Source of the DNA: Streptomyces sp. NBC_00576
Lineage (GTDB): Bacteria; Actinomycetota; Actinomycetes; Streptomycetales; Streptomycetaceae
Reading direction: 5' to 3'
Assembly (NCBI RefSeq): GCF_036345175.1
Contig: NZ_CP107780.1
Coordinates: forward strand, 8,308,001-8,372,000
DNA: 64,000 nucleotides
Shown: positions 25,336-33,777 of the stretch, one piece after another
Position numbering within the stretch: the stretch's first letter is position 1
How the letters are laid out: every line of letters starts with the position of its first letter
Program-made: the position numbers and the translations under genes
The notes under the pieces: model-generated
Database searches by the model: none
What the model saw: only the letters and a program-made list of their open reading frames with translations
Told to the model about the DNA's origin: nothing

Positions 25336-26400
25336 ATGAGCGCTGTGAACCCCGCCGGAGGCGATACCGCGGCGGTCCGTTCCTGGCCCCGCGTACTGAA
25401 CGGCCTGCTCGACGGCCATGACCTGAGCGCCGCCGACACCGCCTGGGCGATGAACCTGATCATGCGCGGTGAGGCCACCGACGCGCAGATCGCCGGGTTC
25501 GTGGTGGCACTGCGGGCCAAGGGTGAAACCGTCGAGGAGATCTCGGGGTTCGTCGAGGCGATGTACGAGCACGCCAACGTGATCGAGGTGCCGGGGCCGA
25601 CCGTCGACATCGTCGGCACCGGCGGCGACGGCGCCAACACGGTGAACATCTCCACCATGTCGGCGATCGTCATCGCCGGCACGGGCGCCAAGGTCGTCAA
25701 GCACGGTAACCGGGCGGCCTCCTCGGCCTCCGGGGCGTCGGACGTGCTGGGGCAGCTCGGAGTCAATCTGGAGCTGACGCCGAAGCGGGTGGCCGAGGTG
25801 GCCGAGGAAGCCGGGATCACCTTCTGCTTCGCGGCCAAGTTCCATCCGGCGATGCGTCATGTGGGCGCCGCGCGAGGCCAGTTGGGCATCCGGACGGTCT
25901 TCAACATCCTGGGCCCGCTGACCAACCCCGCCAAGGTCAGGGCGCAGGCGGTCGGGGTCGCCGACCCCCGGATGGCGCCCATCGTCGCCGGTGTCTTCGC
26001 CGAGCGCGGCAACTCGTCCCTGGTGTTCCGGGGCGACGACGGCCTCGACGAACTGACGATCACCGCCACCTCCCGGGTGTGGGTCGTCCGGGACGGCAAG
26101 GTGACGGAGGAGACCTTCGACCCGCGCGACGTGGGCATCGAACTGGTCCCGGTGGAGGCGCTGCGCGGCGGCGACGCCTCCTACAACGCGGCGGTCGCCC
26201 GGCGGCTGCTGGACGGCGAGACCGGGCCCGTACGGGATGCCGTGCTGCTCAACTCGGCGGCCGCACTGGTGGCGCTGGACCCGGGGCCGGGTTCACTGGC
26301 CGAACAGATCGGCGCCGGGATGGCGCGGGCCGCGGAATCCGTCGACTCCGGGGCGGCGAAGCGGACGCTGGAGCGGTGGGCGGCGGCCAGCAACGCGTAG
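25336..26400 (+). CDS. trpD: Anthranilate phosphoribosyltransferase
   Basis: A 354-residue enzyme that joins anthranilate to PRPP in tryptophan synthesis. The PRPP-binding motif DIVGTGGDGANTVNIST lies at about residues 92-108. KHGNRAASSASGASDVL and the anthranilate tunnel segment HPAMRHVGAARGQLGIRTVFN are also typical. ATG 25336 has CAGGAG 5-6 nt upstream. It stands alone here, away from the other trp genes apart from the TrpE-TrpG fusion 26 kb downstream. Confidence 0.96.
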   Translation: MSAVNPAGGDTAAVRSWPRVLNGLLDGHDLSAADTAWAMNLIMRGEATDAQIAGFVVALRAKGETVEEISGFVEAMYEHANVIEVPGPTVDIVGTGGDGANTVNISTMSAIVIAGTGAKVVKHGNRAASSASGASDVLGQLGVNLELTPKRVAEVAEEAGITFCFAAKFHPAMRHVGAARGQLGIRTVFNILGPLTNPAKVRAQAVGVADPRMAPIVAGVFAERGNSSLVFRGDDGLDELTITATSRVWVVRDGKVTEETFDPRDVGIELVPVEALRGGDASYNAAVARRLLDGETGPVRDAVLLNSAAALVALDPGPGSLAEQIGAGMARAAESVDSGAAKRTLERWAAASNA

Positions 26401-26514
26401 CGCTTCCTCGATTCCCCTCTTTCTCTCTTCCCCGCTTCTCTTGCCTTCTTGTTGATGGGCGTCCCGCGATCCGGACACGGGTTGCGGGGCGTCGATCACT
26501 TCACGTACGTTCTG

Positions 26515-26640
26515 TACCAGGTCATGAGTGACAGTCATGAGGCCCCGGCCGACTGTCCGGCAACCCTCCGTCCGTGGCGGGGTGCCCCGGGATGAAGACC
26601 AGGCCGTAGGCAGCAAGGCTTACGGCAAGCGCGGGCCCCT
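26515..26640 (+). ncRNA. SAM-IV riboswitch
   Basis: The region carries the ordered words of the actinobacterial SAM-IV aptamer: GGTCATGAGTG, then CCGGCAACCCTCC, then GGCGGGGTGCCCCGGG, GAAGACCAGG, and the downstream pseudoknot segment CGGCAAGCGCGGGCCC. Its 3' end is followed by a small hairpin ACCAGG-GGT-CCTGGT (26647-26661) and a mini-ORF. It precedes a class V aminotransferase gene, so that gene should be shut down when S-adenosylmethionine is plentiful, which implies a sulfur-metabolism role. Confidence 0.88.
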
Positions 26641-26679
26641 CTCGATACCAGGGGTCCTGGTCGTTCGAGGGAGTCTTCC

Positions 26680-26700
26680 GTGAGCAAGCGAATGCGATAG
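26680..26700 (+). CDS. Six-codon leader ORF behind the SAM-IV riboswitch
   Basis: GTG AGC AAG CGA ATG CGA TAG encodes MSKRMR. GAGGGAG lies 8 nt upstream, a very good ribosome site, and the ORF is between the aptamer and the main gene. It may let the riboswitch control translation or Rho access in the leader. It may also be chance, as it is short. Confidence 0.35.
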   Translation: MSKRMR

Positions 26701-26801
26701 GGCTGCCGAGCCCCGCCTCCGCGCACCCTTTTCACCTTTTTCCTGTGCTGAGCCACGTCCGCTCGCACAGCGATTCCTCTTGCCTCTCACGGGAGTTCGC
26801 C

Positions 26802-28190
26802 ATGTCTGTCTCCACCCTTGCCGCCGACCAGGCCGTTTGCTGTGACATTTCGGGGCCTTTGGCTGTTCTGGGCCGTGATGTCACCGTCCCGCTCGTCACC
26901 GGCGGCGAGGTCAACTACGCGGCGCTCGACTACGCCGCCAGCGCGCCCGCCCTCCAGCGGGTCTGGGACGACGTGGCCGCGTACGCGCCCTACTACGGCA
27001 GCGTGCACCGGGGTGCCGGCTACCTCTCCCAGCTGTCGACGGACCTCTTCGAGAACGCCCGCAGGACGGTCACGGAGTTCCTGGACTGCCGCGCCGACGA
27101 CCAGCTGATCTTCACTCGGTCCACCACCGACTCCCTCAACCTCCTCGCCGCCGCCCTCCCCGACGGCTGCCAGGTCTTCGTCTTCGAGACCGAGCACCAC
27201 GCCTCCCTGCTGCCCTGGCAGAACGCGCAGGTCACCTACCTCGACGCCCCGCGCACCCCCCAGCAGGCCGTGGCCACCCTTAAGGAGGCCCTCGCCGCCC
27301 GTACCGCATCTGTTCAGGGGGGCCAGGGCCCGGCCCTCGTCTGCGTCACCGGCGCCTCCAACGTCACCGGTGAGCTGTGGCCCGTACGGGAGCTGGCCGA
27401 CGCCGCCCACGCGCACGGTGCCCGGATCGTCCTTGACGCCGCCCAGCTGGCCCCGCACCACCCGGTCTCCGTCCAGGACCTGGACGTCGACTGGGTCGCC
27501 TTCTCCGGCCACAAGCTGTACGCGCCCTTCGGCTCCGGTGTCCTGGCCGGCCGCGCCGACTGGCTGCGCGCCGCCGACCCGTACCTCGCCGGGGGCGGCG
27601 CCAGCCGCAAGGTCACGCGGCGCACGGACGGGGGAGTGGACGTGGAGTGGCACGACACCGCCGCCCGGCACGAGGCCGGCTCGCCGAACGTCATCGGTGC
27701 CTACTCGATCGCCGCCGCCTGCAAGGCCCTCACCGAGGCCGGCTTCGACGCCCTCGTGGCTCGGGAGCAGCACCTGATCGACACCGTGCGGGCGGGGCTG
27801 GCGGAGGTGCCCGAGGTCAGGGTTCTCTCGCTGTTCGGCGACGACGCCCCGCGCGTCGGCGTCATCTCGTTCGTCGTCGAGGGCTGGAACAGCTCGCACT
27901 TCGCCGCGGCGCTTTCCGCCGAGTACGGGATCGGGGTGCGGGACGGGTTGTTCTGCGCGCATCCGCTGGTGCGGACGCTGCTGGGCAGTGACCCGCAGAC
28001 TCAGGGGGAGTGTGGCGCCCCGGAGGCTGCCCCCGGCGAGAAGTCGCTGAACGCGATTCGGGTGAGCTTCGGTGCGGGCACCCCCGACGAGCACGTGGAG
28101 CGGTTTGTGGGTGCGGTGAAGGAGCTTGTGCGGGATGGGGCTCGGTGGCAGTACCGGACCGAGGACGGGCGCTGCGTGCCGGCGGTCTGA
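26802..28190 (+). CDS. Class V aminotransferase / cysteine desulfurase-like enzyme
   Basis: A 462-residue PLP enzyme. The PLP lysine is Lys238 in FSGHKLYAPFGSG. Other marks are EHHASLLPWQ, LDAAQLAPHHPV and the late Cys385 in GLFCAHPLVR, placed like the catalytic cysteine of desulfurases. The substrate could be cysteine, cystathionine-like or another sulfur amino acid, as the family also holds epimerases and EgtE-type lyases. ATG 26802 follows GGGAG. A SAM-IV riboswitch upstream links it to methionine/cysteine metabolism. I recall the S. coelicolor orthologue lying next to trpD as well. Confidence 0.88.
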   Translation: MSVSTLAADQAVCCDISGPLAVLGRDVTVPLVTGGEVNYAALDYAASAPALQRVWDDVAAYAPYYGSVHRGAGYLSQLSTDLFENARRTVTEFLDCRADDQLIFTRSTTDSLNLLAAALPDGCQVFVFETEHHASLLPWQNAQVTYLDAPRTPQQAVATLKEALAARTASVQGGQGPALVCVTGASNVTGELWPVRELADAAHAHGARIVLDAAQLAPHHPVSVQDLDVDWVAFSGHKLYAPFGSGVLAGRADWLRAADPYLAGGGASRKVTRRTDGGVDVEWHDTAARHEAGSPNVIGAYSIAAACKALTEAGFDALVAREQHLIDTVRAGLAEVPEVRVLSLFGDDAPRVGVISFVVEGWNSSHFAAALSAEYGIGVRDGLFCAHPLVRTLLGSDPQTQGECGAPEAAPGEKSLNAIRVSFGAGTPDEHVERFVGAVKELVRDGARWQYRTEDGRCVPAV

Positions 28191-28192
28191 CC

Positions 28193-28270
28193 GCCCCCGC
28201 CGCCCTACCCGGCCCGTCCCCGGGGGCTCTGCCCCCGGGCCCCGCTCCTCGAACGCCGGAGGGGCTGGAT
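28193..28270. repeat. Dispersed intergenic repeat, family A copy 2
   Basis: Has the same parts as copy 1: CCCGGGGGCTCTGCCCCCGGG hairpin (arms around CTCTG) and GCTCCTCGAACGCCGGAGG followed by GGCTGGAT. It lies between the convergent aminotransferase and AsnC-like genes and may act as terminator. Confidence 0.75.
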
Positions 28271-28327
28271 GGTGCCCGCCGGGGCTGGATTTGCCGGCGG
28301 AGCCCGAAGCGTCAGCGTTGAAGGCGT

Positions 28328-28609
28328 CTAGCTGTCCAGGCCGATCGCGAACGCCGCCTCCAGGTCGTGCTGGGAGTACGTGCGGAACGCCACGTGGGTG
28401 TCTGTTGCCTCCACGCCCGGGATCTTGCTGATGCTGCCGGGGATGATCTCCGCCAGGTCCTCGTGGGCCTTGACACGGACCATCGCGATCAGGTCGTACG
28501 TACCGGTGACCGAGAAGACCTCGCTCACGCTGTCCAGGCCGGCGATCGACTCCGCGATCTCGGGGATCCGGTCCACGCTGGTCTTGATGAGCACGATCGC
28601 GGTGATCAC
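28328..28609 (-). CDS. Stand-alone Lrp/AsnC effector-domain (RAM) protein
   Basis: A 93-residue protein with the whole RAM fold (ITAIVLIKTSVDRIPEIAES; VFSVTGTYDLIAMVRVK; IPGVEATDTHVAFRTYSQHD) but without the DNA-binding helix-turn-helix of Lrp/AsnC. Such proteins bind amino acids and form rings; they may modulate full-length Lrp proteins. GTG 28609 overlaps the stop of the rhomboid gene by 4 nt, so the pair is co-translated. The ligand is unknown. Confidence 0.88.
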   Translation of the reverse strand: MITAIVLIKTSVDRIPEIAESIAGLDSVSEVFSVTGTYDLIAMVRVKAHEDLAEIIPGSISKIPGVEATDTHVAFRTYSQHDLEAAFAIGLDS

Positions 28610-29349
28610 GGCTGGTTCTCTCCCTCGGTGGCCGACGCTGGGGCGGAACTCACTCTAGTGGTACGCCGATGTCGCACCCACGCGTGGACGAAGCCCAGCC
28701 CGAACCCCACCACGTGCGCCAGATACGCCACCCCGGGCCCGGAGGACGCCCGGCCCGCCGCCACCCACTGGAGGGTCGCCCAGAACGGGAGGGTCAGCCA
28801 GGCCGGGAAGCGCAGCGGGAGGAAGAAGAGGAACGGGAAGAGGCTTGTGACGCGGGCGCCGGGGAAGAGGTACAAAAACGCGCCCAGGATCGCCGAGATC
28901 GCACCGGACGCCCCCACCAGCGTCTGCTGCGAGCCGGCGTTGGCGGCGGCGTAACCCAGCAGGGCGAGATAGCCGCAGCCCACGTAGAAGAGGGCGAACT
29001 CCAGGTGGCCGAGGCGTTCCTCGGTCATCGCGCCGAAGACGTAGAGGAAGAGCATGTTGCCCAGCAGGTGGACCCAGCTGCCGTGCACGAACAGTGCCGT
29101 GACAGGGGTGAGCGTGGCCCGCGGGGCGCCCGTGAAGAGGTCGGCGGGGACCACGCCCCAGCGCCGGAAGTAGGCCCGCTGGGCGGCGAGCAGGGCGTCC
29201 CCGGTGCCGTATCCGGGGTTCAGGCCCGAGGCGGGGCCGATGACGAAGAGCAGGCAGCAGACGGCGATCAGCCCGTACGTCACCGGCGCCGACTGGGCGC
29301 GGACCGATCTGTGGACTGCCGTACGCCACTTTTCGAACTCGCCGATCAT
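28606..29349 (-). CDS. Rhomboid-family intramembrane serine protease
   Basis: A 247-residue, six-helix membrane protease. The catalytic dyad is Ser148 in GASGAI and His212 in AHVVGFGLGF. The HGSWVHLLGNMLFLYVFG segment with Asn98 forms part of the oxyanion hole. ATG 29349 is used; a longer upstream frame lacks coding character. No good ribosome site is seen. It is the first gene of a two-gene unit with the RAM-domain protein. Confidence 0.9.
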   Translation of the reverse strand: MIGEFEKWRTAVHRSVRAQSAPVTYGLIAVCCLLFVIGPASGLNPGYGTGDALLAAQRAYFRRWGVVPADLFTGAPRATLTPVTALFVHGSWVHLLGNMLFLYVFGAMTEERLGHLEFALFYVGCGYLALLGYAAANAGSQQTLVGASGAISAILGAFLYLFPGARVTSLFPFLFFLPLRFPAWLTLPFWATLQWVAAGRASSGPGVAYLAHVVGFGLGFVHAWVRHRRTTRVSSAPASATEGENQP

Positions 29350-29508
29350 GGATACAGAGCATGACGTAACGGGACCGAACAGTGCAGACCGCCTCGCCGC
29401 TGTGGACGGACGGGCGGTGGGTACCCGCCAGGCCTTAGGGTTACGAGCCACACGCTCCAGGCAAACTGGCGCAGCACGGATACTAGAAGGAAAGCGAACA
29501 TATCCACG

Positions 29509-29748
29509 ATGACGGTTCCTCTGCCTACCGACTCGACCCGGTGGCGCTGTGCTCTCTGCGGCAACCTCACGCGTTTCGACGTGACCCGCTCCTCGAAGGT
29601 CGTGGAGTACGTGCACCTCGACCTCTCCGGAGATCCAAAGGTGGAGGAGCGCGAGGTGGTCAGTGAGACCATCGAGTCGGTGCGCTGCCGTTGGTGCAAC
29701 GCCGTGGATCAGGTGGAACTCGTGGACAGGCCGGGCGCCGGCTCCTGA
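29509..29748 (+). CDS. Small zinc-ribbon-like protein
   Basis: A 79-residue protein with two CxxC pairs, Cys14-Ala-Leu-Cys17 and Cys60-Arg-Trp-Cys63, spaced as in a zinc ribbon. It has no other domain. ATG 29509 is used. It lies 39 nt before the NYN-domain gene on the same strand, so a shared transcript is likely. A nucleic-acid role alongside a nuclease-like partner is a guess. Confidence 0.82.
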   Translation: MTVPLPTDSTRWRCALCGNLTRFDVTRSSKVVEYVHLDLSGDPKVEEREVVSETIESVRCRWCNAVDQVELVDRPGAGS

Positions 29749-29787
29749 CGGGAGCAGGCCCCGCACCGGAACTGGTTGGGGTGACGG

Positions 29788-31137
29788 ATGGTGGAGACCA
29801 CAGGCGGGGAGCCGGGCGACGGCGCCGCCGAGGTGCTCGACCGCCCGCTGCCCGACGGCGTGCGCAGGCGCGTCGTACAGATCGTTTCCGACGGGTTCGG
29901 CGGGCTGACCGTGGCCGAACTGCCCGCCCAGCTACGGCAGTACGCGCGGTTCGCGCCCAATCGGCGGGCCAAGTTCGCCGGTAACGCGATGGCCGCCGCG
30001 CTGGAGACCGACACACTGTTCCGGCAGCGCATCGGGGAGAAGCTGAGGGAGGCCCAGCCGGAGCTGGCGGGTGCTCTCGACGCCGGTTCGCCGCCCCCGG
30101 CCGCCGATCCGCTGGACGTGGCCGCCGCGGCCTATGTGCTGCGGCCCACGGGCTGGGTGAAGCTTGTCACCGCGGCCGGCGAGGAGGCGCAGCGTGCCGA
30201 CGCCGAGCGCGCCGACGACGAGAGCCGGGCCGAACTGGAGCGGCTGCGCGAGGAGCTGACCGCCGCCCGCGATCACACCCGTACCGAGACCGAGCGGCTG
30301 CGTACGGAGCTGGAGTCGGCCAAGAAGGAAGCCGAGTCGCTGCACCGCAAGCTGCGCGCCGCCCTCAGTGACGTCAAGCGCGGTGAGGCGGCCCTGCGCA
30401 AGGTGCACGCCGAGATGGAGACCCTGCGCACCGAGGGGCACACGCAGGTCTCCGCGGCCGAGAGCGAGGCGCGGCGGCTCAAGGGGCGGCTGGTCGAGGT
30501 CGAGGCCGCGCTGGAGGCCAGCAGACGCGCCGCCCGGGAGGGACGCAGCGTCGAGGACATGCGCGTACGGCTGCTGCTCGACACCGTGCTCGACGCGGCC
30601 CAGGGGCTGCGGCGGGAGCTGGCACTGCCGCCGGTGTCGGTGCGGCCGGCCGAGACCGTGGACGCGGTCGAACCGGGACGAATGACTCCGAAGGACATCG
30701 CTGCGCGAGCACTGTCCGAAAACGACCCTGCCATCCTCGACCAGCTCCTCGCGCTGCCGCAGGCCCATCTGGTCGTCGACGGCTACAACGTCACCAAGAC
30801 CGGGTATCCCCAAATGCCCCTGGAGAAGCAGCGGTTGAGGCTGCTCGGCCAGCTCTCGCAGCTTGCCGCCCAGACCGGCGCCGAGGTGACCTGTGTCTTC
30901 GACGGGGCCGAGCTGGCCGCTCCGGTGCTGCTGGCGCCGCCGCGCGGGGTGCGCGTCCTGTTTTCCAAGCCCGGTGTCACCGCCGACGAGTTGATCCGTC
31001 AGCTGGTGCGCGCGGAGCCGCCCGGCAGGCCGGTCATCGTCGTGTCGACGGACCGCGAGGTGGCCGACGGGATCGCCAAGGCGGGTGCCCGGCCGGTGGC
31101 TTCGGTGGTGCTGCTGAAGCGGTTCTCGCGCGGCTGA
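29788..31137 (+). CDS. NYN/YacP-like nuclease-domain protein with coiled coil
   Basis: A 449-residue protein in three parts. The N-terminal 120 residues are helical and unassigned. A long charged coiled coil runs from about 130 to 265 (many E/R/L heptads). From about 325 a YacP/NYN (PIN-like) domain follows: HLVVDGYNVTKTGYP with the first acidic residue, then TCVFDGAE, VLFSKPGVTADELIRQLV and VVSTDREVADG. The four acidic positions expected for metal-dependent RNA cleavage appear present. An RNase role is inferred from the fold. Confidence 0.88.
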   Translation: MVETTGGEPGDGAAEVLDRPLPDGVRRRVVQIVSDGFGGLTVAELPAQLRQYARFAPNRRAKFAGNAMAAALETDTLFRQRIGEKLREAQPELAGALDAGSPPPAADPLDVAAAAYVLRPTGWVKLVTAAGEEAQRADAERADDESRAELERLREELTAARDHTRTETERLRTELESAKKEAESLHRKLRAALSDVKRGEAALRKVHAEMETLRTEGHTQVSAAESEARRLKGRLVEVEAALEASRRAAREGRSVEDMRVRLLLDTVLDAAQGLRRELALPPVSVRPAETVDAVEPGRMTPKDIAARALSENDPAILDQLLALPQAHLVVDGYNVTKTGYPQMPLEKQRLRLLGQLSQLAAQTGAEVTCVFDGAELAAPVLLAPPRGVRVLFSKPGVTADELIRQLVRAEPPGRPVIVVSTDREVADGIAKAGARPVASVVLLKRFSRG

Positions 31138-31281
31138 CAACGCTTGGGCGTAATGGTCGAATTGGCAGACCTGTGCAGAATAGTGCCGAAGTGTTACGCA
31201 ACGTAGCGTCAATCGAACATCGCTGTATGTGTGTTGTGTGTAAAAAATGCGGTGAGTGACAAACATTTTTCATGCCAGGAT

Positions 31282-31311
31282 TTGAACTGATCACAGGAAG
31301 GTCACTAGGGT
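31282..31311 (+). promoter_or_regulatory. Candidate promoter of the first NlpC/P60 gene
   Basis: TTGAAC (31282-31287) and TAGGGT (31306-31311) are 18 nt apart, a fair fit to a housekeeping (HrdB-type) promoter. The 31190-31280 part upstream is unusually A/T-rich for this window. I looked for a ydaO-type c-di-AMP riboswitch, which precedes some wall hydrolases, and found no match. Confidence 0.45.
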
Positions 31312-31381
31312 CGTGCCTCGAACCTCCGCTCGGGTGATCGCTCAAAGGGAGTGACGGCGGGAGAAGAAGGAGTTCGCCTCC

Positions 31382-32416
31382 GTGGCGTCCCATCGTCGAC
31401 CGAAGCAGCCGAGCCGCACCCGCGTGACCGTGCTCACCACCGCCGCCGCAGCCGCCGTGGCCCTCAGCGCCAACGCCGCCAACGCCGCGCCGAGCGAGAA
31501 GCCGAGCATGGACGAGGTCAAGGCGAAGGTCGACAAGCTCTACGAGCAGACCGAGCAGGCCAGCGAGAAGCTCAACGGGGCCGAGGAGAAGCAGGACCGG
31601 CTGGAGAAGGAGATCTCCACTCTCCAGGACAACGTGGCCCGCGGCCAGGGAGACCTCAACGAGCTGCGTGACAGCCTCGGACTCGCCGCCGCCGCCCAGT
31701 ACCGCACCGGCAGCATCGACCCCTCCGTGCAGCTCTTCCTCTCCGCCGACCCGGACGACTACCTCGACAAGGCGTCCACGATGGACCAGTTGAGCAGTCA
31801 GCAGGTCGAGACGCTCAAGAAGGTCACGGAGAAGCAGCGTTCGCTCGCCCAGCAGCGCTCCGAGGCCACGGAGAAGCTCAAGGACCTCGCGGACACCCGC
31901 AGCGAGCTGGCCAAGAAGAAGAAGGAAGTCCAGAGCAAGCTCACCGAGGCGCGCAAGCTTCTCAACTCGATGACGGCCGCGCAGAAGGCGGCCATCGCCG
32001 CCGAGGACGCCCGCGCCAGCCGGGCCAGCCAGCGCTCCGCCCTCGACAGCGGCGGCGGGGCCGTCACGGGCCGCGCCGGATCCGCGTACGCCGCCGCGCA
32101 GAGCAAGATCGGCTCGCCGTACGTCTACGGCGCCGACGGCAGTTCCACCTTCGACTGCTCGGGCTTCACCTCGTGGGCGTTCGCCCAGGTCGGTATTCAC
32201 ATCCCCCGGACCTCGCAGGAACAGGCCAACGCCGGTACGCGCATCTACTCGCAGAGCCAGCTCCAGGTCGGTGACCTGGTCATCTTCTACGGCGACCTGC
32301 ACCACGTCGGCTTCTACGCCGGCAACGGCCAGGTCCTGCACGCGCCGCGCAGCGGCACGGTCGTGCGGTACGAGTCGATCGGAAACATGCCGTTCCAGTT
32401 CGGCGTACGGATCTGA
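31382..32416 (+). CDS. Secreted NlpC/P60 peptidoglycan endopeptidase
   Basis: A 344-residue secreted cell-wall hydrolase. A signal peptide covers about 1-36 with an ANAA cleavage region. A long coiled coil (about 40-210) follows, as in RipA/CwlO-type enzymes. The NlpC/P60 domain at the C-terminus has Cys259 in TFDCSGFTSW and histidines in HHVGFYAG and LHAPRSG. It cuts stem peptides, usually between D-Glu and mDap. GTG 31382 has AAGGAG 9 nt upstream. The next gene is a paralogue with the same plan. Confidence 0.94.
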   Translation: MASHRRPKQPSRTRVTVLTTAAAAAVALSANAANAAPSEKPSMDEVKAKVDKLYEQTEQASEKLNGAEEKQDRLEKEISTLQDNVARGQGDLNELRDSLGLAAAAQYRTGSIDPSVQLFLSADPDDYLDKASTMDQLSSQQVETLKKVTEKQRSLAQQRSEATEKLKDLADTRSELAKKKKEVQSKLTEARKLLNSMTAAQKAAIAAEDARASRASQRSALDSGGGAVTGRAGSAYAAAQSKIGSPYVYGADGSSTFDCSGFTSWAFAQVGIHIPRTSQEQANAGTRIYSQSQLQVGDLVIFYGDLHHVGFYAGNGQVLHAPRSGTVVRYESIGNMPFQFGVRI

Positions 32417-32520
32417 TCCTCTCGTCGCCGGATCGGATCGTCGTACTCCTTCCGGGTCGGTTCAAGATCAGGACACGTTGACGCCCGAACGGGCGAATCA
32501 CGACACCCTCCGCTGACCCC

Positions 32521-32556
32521 ACGCCCCGCCGATGACCTGCGTCATAGGCGGGGCGT
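32521..32556. terminator. Hairpin between the two NlpC/P60 genes
   Basis: ACGCCCCGCC pairs with GGCGGGGCGT, and the stem continues inside with GATGAC/GTCAT around CTGC. No long T run follows. It separates the first hydrolase from the promoter of the second. Confidence 0.7.
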
Positions 32557-32672
32557 CACTGTGTGTGGCCGTCGAGGTCTTTGGCCCGCACGTAGTCGCA
32601 CGGCTACTGTCTGGCGCGCCCCCAACATCGGGGGAACGTCAGCGTCCGCCAGCGGAAGGAGTGCGGCTTCTC

Positions 32673-33698
32673 GTGGGGTTCCATCGCCGCCTTGCACCGT
32701 CCGGGTTCGACCGGGGCTGCGCCGCGGGCGCCGCTCTGACCGTGCTGTCCGCCACCGTGGCCGCGCTCGGCGCCGCCGTCCCGTCGGCCACCGCCGCGCC
32801 GACCGACAACACCCGGGCCGAGGTCGACCGGCTCTACGCGGAGGCCGAGAAGGCCACCGAGTCCTACAACCGGGCCGACGAGCGGGCCGACGCGCTGCGC
32901 GAGCAGGTGACCCGGGCACAGGACCGGATCGCCCGGCAGCAGCAGCGCGTCAACACCATGCGGGAGGCGCTCGGTTCGCTCGCGGGCGCCCAGTACCGGG
33001 CCGGGGGCATGGATCCCTCGCTCGCCCTGCTGTTCTCCGACAACCCGGACGAGTACCTGGAGAAGGCCGCCGCGCTCGACCGGATCACTTTCCACCAGGC
33101 CGGTGAGCTGAGGGAACTCCAGGCCGCCCTGCGGGAACTCGACCAGGAGCGCACGGAGGCCACCGACAGGCTCACCGAGCTCGACCGCAGCCGCAAGGCG
33201 GTCGCCGCGCACAAGAGGACCGTCGAACGGAAGCTGGCGAAGGCGCGGGCGCTGCTCAACTCGCTGCCGTCCGCCGACCGCGCCGCCTACGACCGGTCCT
33301 CCCGTTCCGACCGCGCCGACCTGCCCGACCCCGGCAACGCCGCCGCGCCGAGCGCCCGCGCGGCAGCCGCCGTCGCCGCTGCCCGTGCGGCGCTGGGCAG
33401 CCCGTACATCTGGGGCTCCAACGGGCCCTCCGGCTTCGACTGTTCGGGCCTGATGCAGTGGTCGTACGCGAAGGCCGGGGTCTCCCTGCCGCGCACCTCG
33501 CAGGCCCAGCGGTACGCCGGGCAGCAGGTCCCGCTCTCCCAGGCGCAGCCGGGCGACCTGGTCACCTACCGGTCCGATGCCAGCCACGTCGGGATGTACG
33601 TGGGCAACGGCCAGGTGATCCACGCCCCCTATCCGGGCGCGCCCGTGCGGTACGACCCGGTGGGCATGATGCCGGTCTCGTCGGTCACCAGGGTCTGA
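32673..33698 (+). CDS. Secreted NlpC/P60 peptidoglycan endopeptidase, paralogue
   Basis: A 341-residue protein with signal peptide, coiled coil (about 45-215) and C-terminal NlpC/P60 domain with Cys257 in GFDCSGLMQW and His in DASHVGMYVG and VIHAPYPG. It is co-linear with the preceding hydrolase but quite diverged, so the duplication is old. GTG 32673 is chosen because GGAAGGAG lies 12 nt upstream and the signal peptide starts properly there. TTGGCC and TACTGT, 18 nt apart, just upstream may be its own promoter. Confidence 0.93.
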   Translation: MGFHRRLAPSGFDRGCAAGAALTVLSATVAALGAAVPSATAAPTDNTRAEVDRLYAEAEKATESYNRADERADALREQVTRAQDRIARQQQRVNTMREALGSLAGAQYRAGGMDPSLALLFSDNPDEYLEKAAALDRITFHQAGELRELQAALRELDQERTEATDRLTELDRSRKAVAAHKRTVERKLAKARALLNSLPSADRAAYDRSSRSDRADLPDPGNAAAPSARAAAAVAAARAALGSPYIWGSNGPSGFDCSGLMQWSYAKAGVSLPRTSQAQRYAGQQVPLSQAQPGDLVTYRSDASHVGMYVGNGQVIHAPYPGAPVRYDPVGMMPVSSVTRV

Positions 33699-33777
33699 GC
33701 ACGGGTGAGCAGGGTCTGAACGTCCGCAGCAACTCCCTTTACTGATTTCTCGACAATCGCCCCGTACGATCGTCGGC

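Noticed and set aside
31138..31381. c-di-AMP (ydaO) riboswitch before the first NlpC/P60 gene
   Set aside because: Some wall-hydrolase genes have one, but none of the conserved ydaO words could be found; only a promoter-like pair was seen.
32532..32672. Upstream extension of the second NlpC/P60 frame
   Set aside because: It overlaps a hairpin and a promoter-like pair, and would place 47 residues before the signal peptide.
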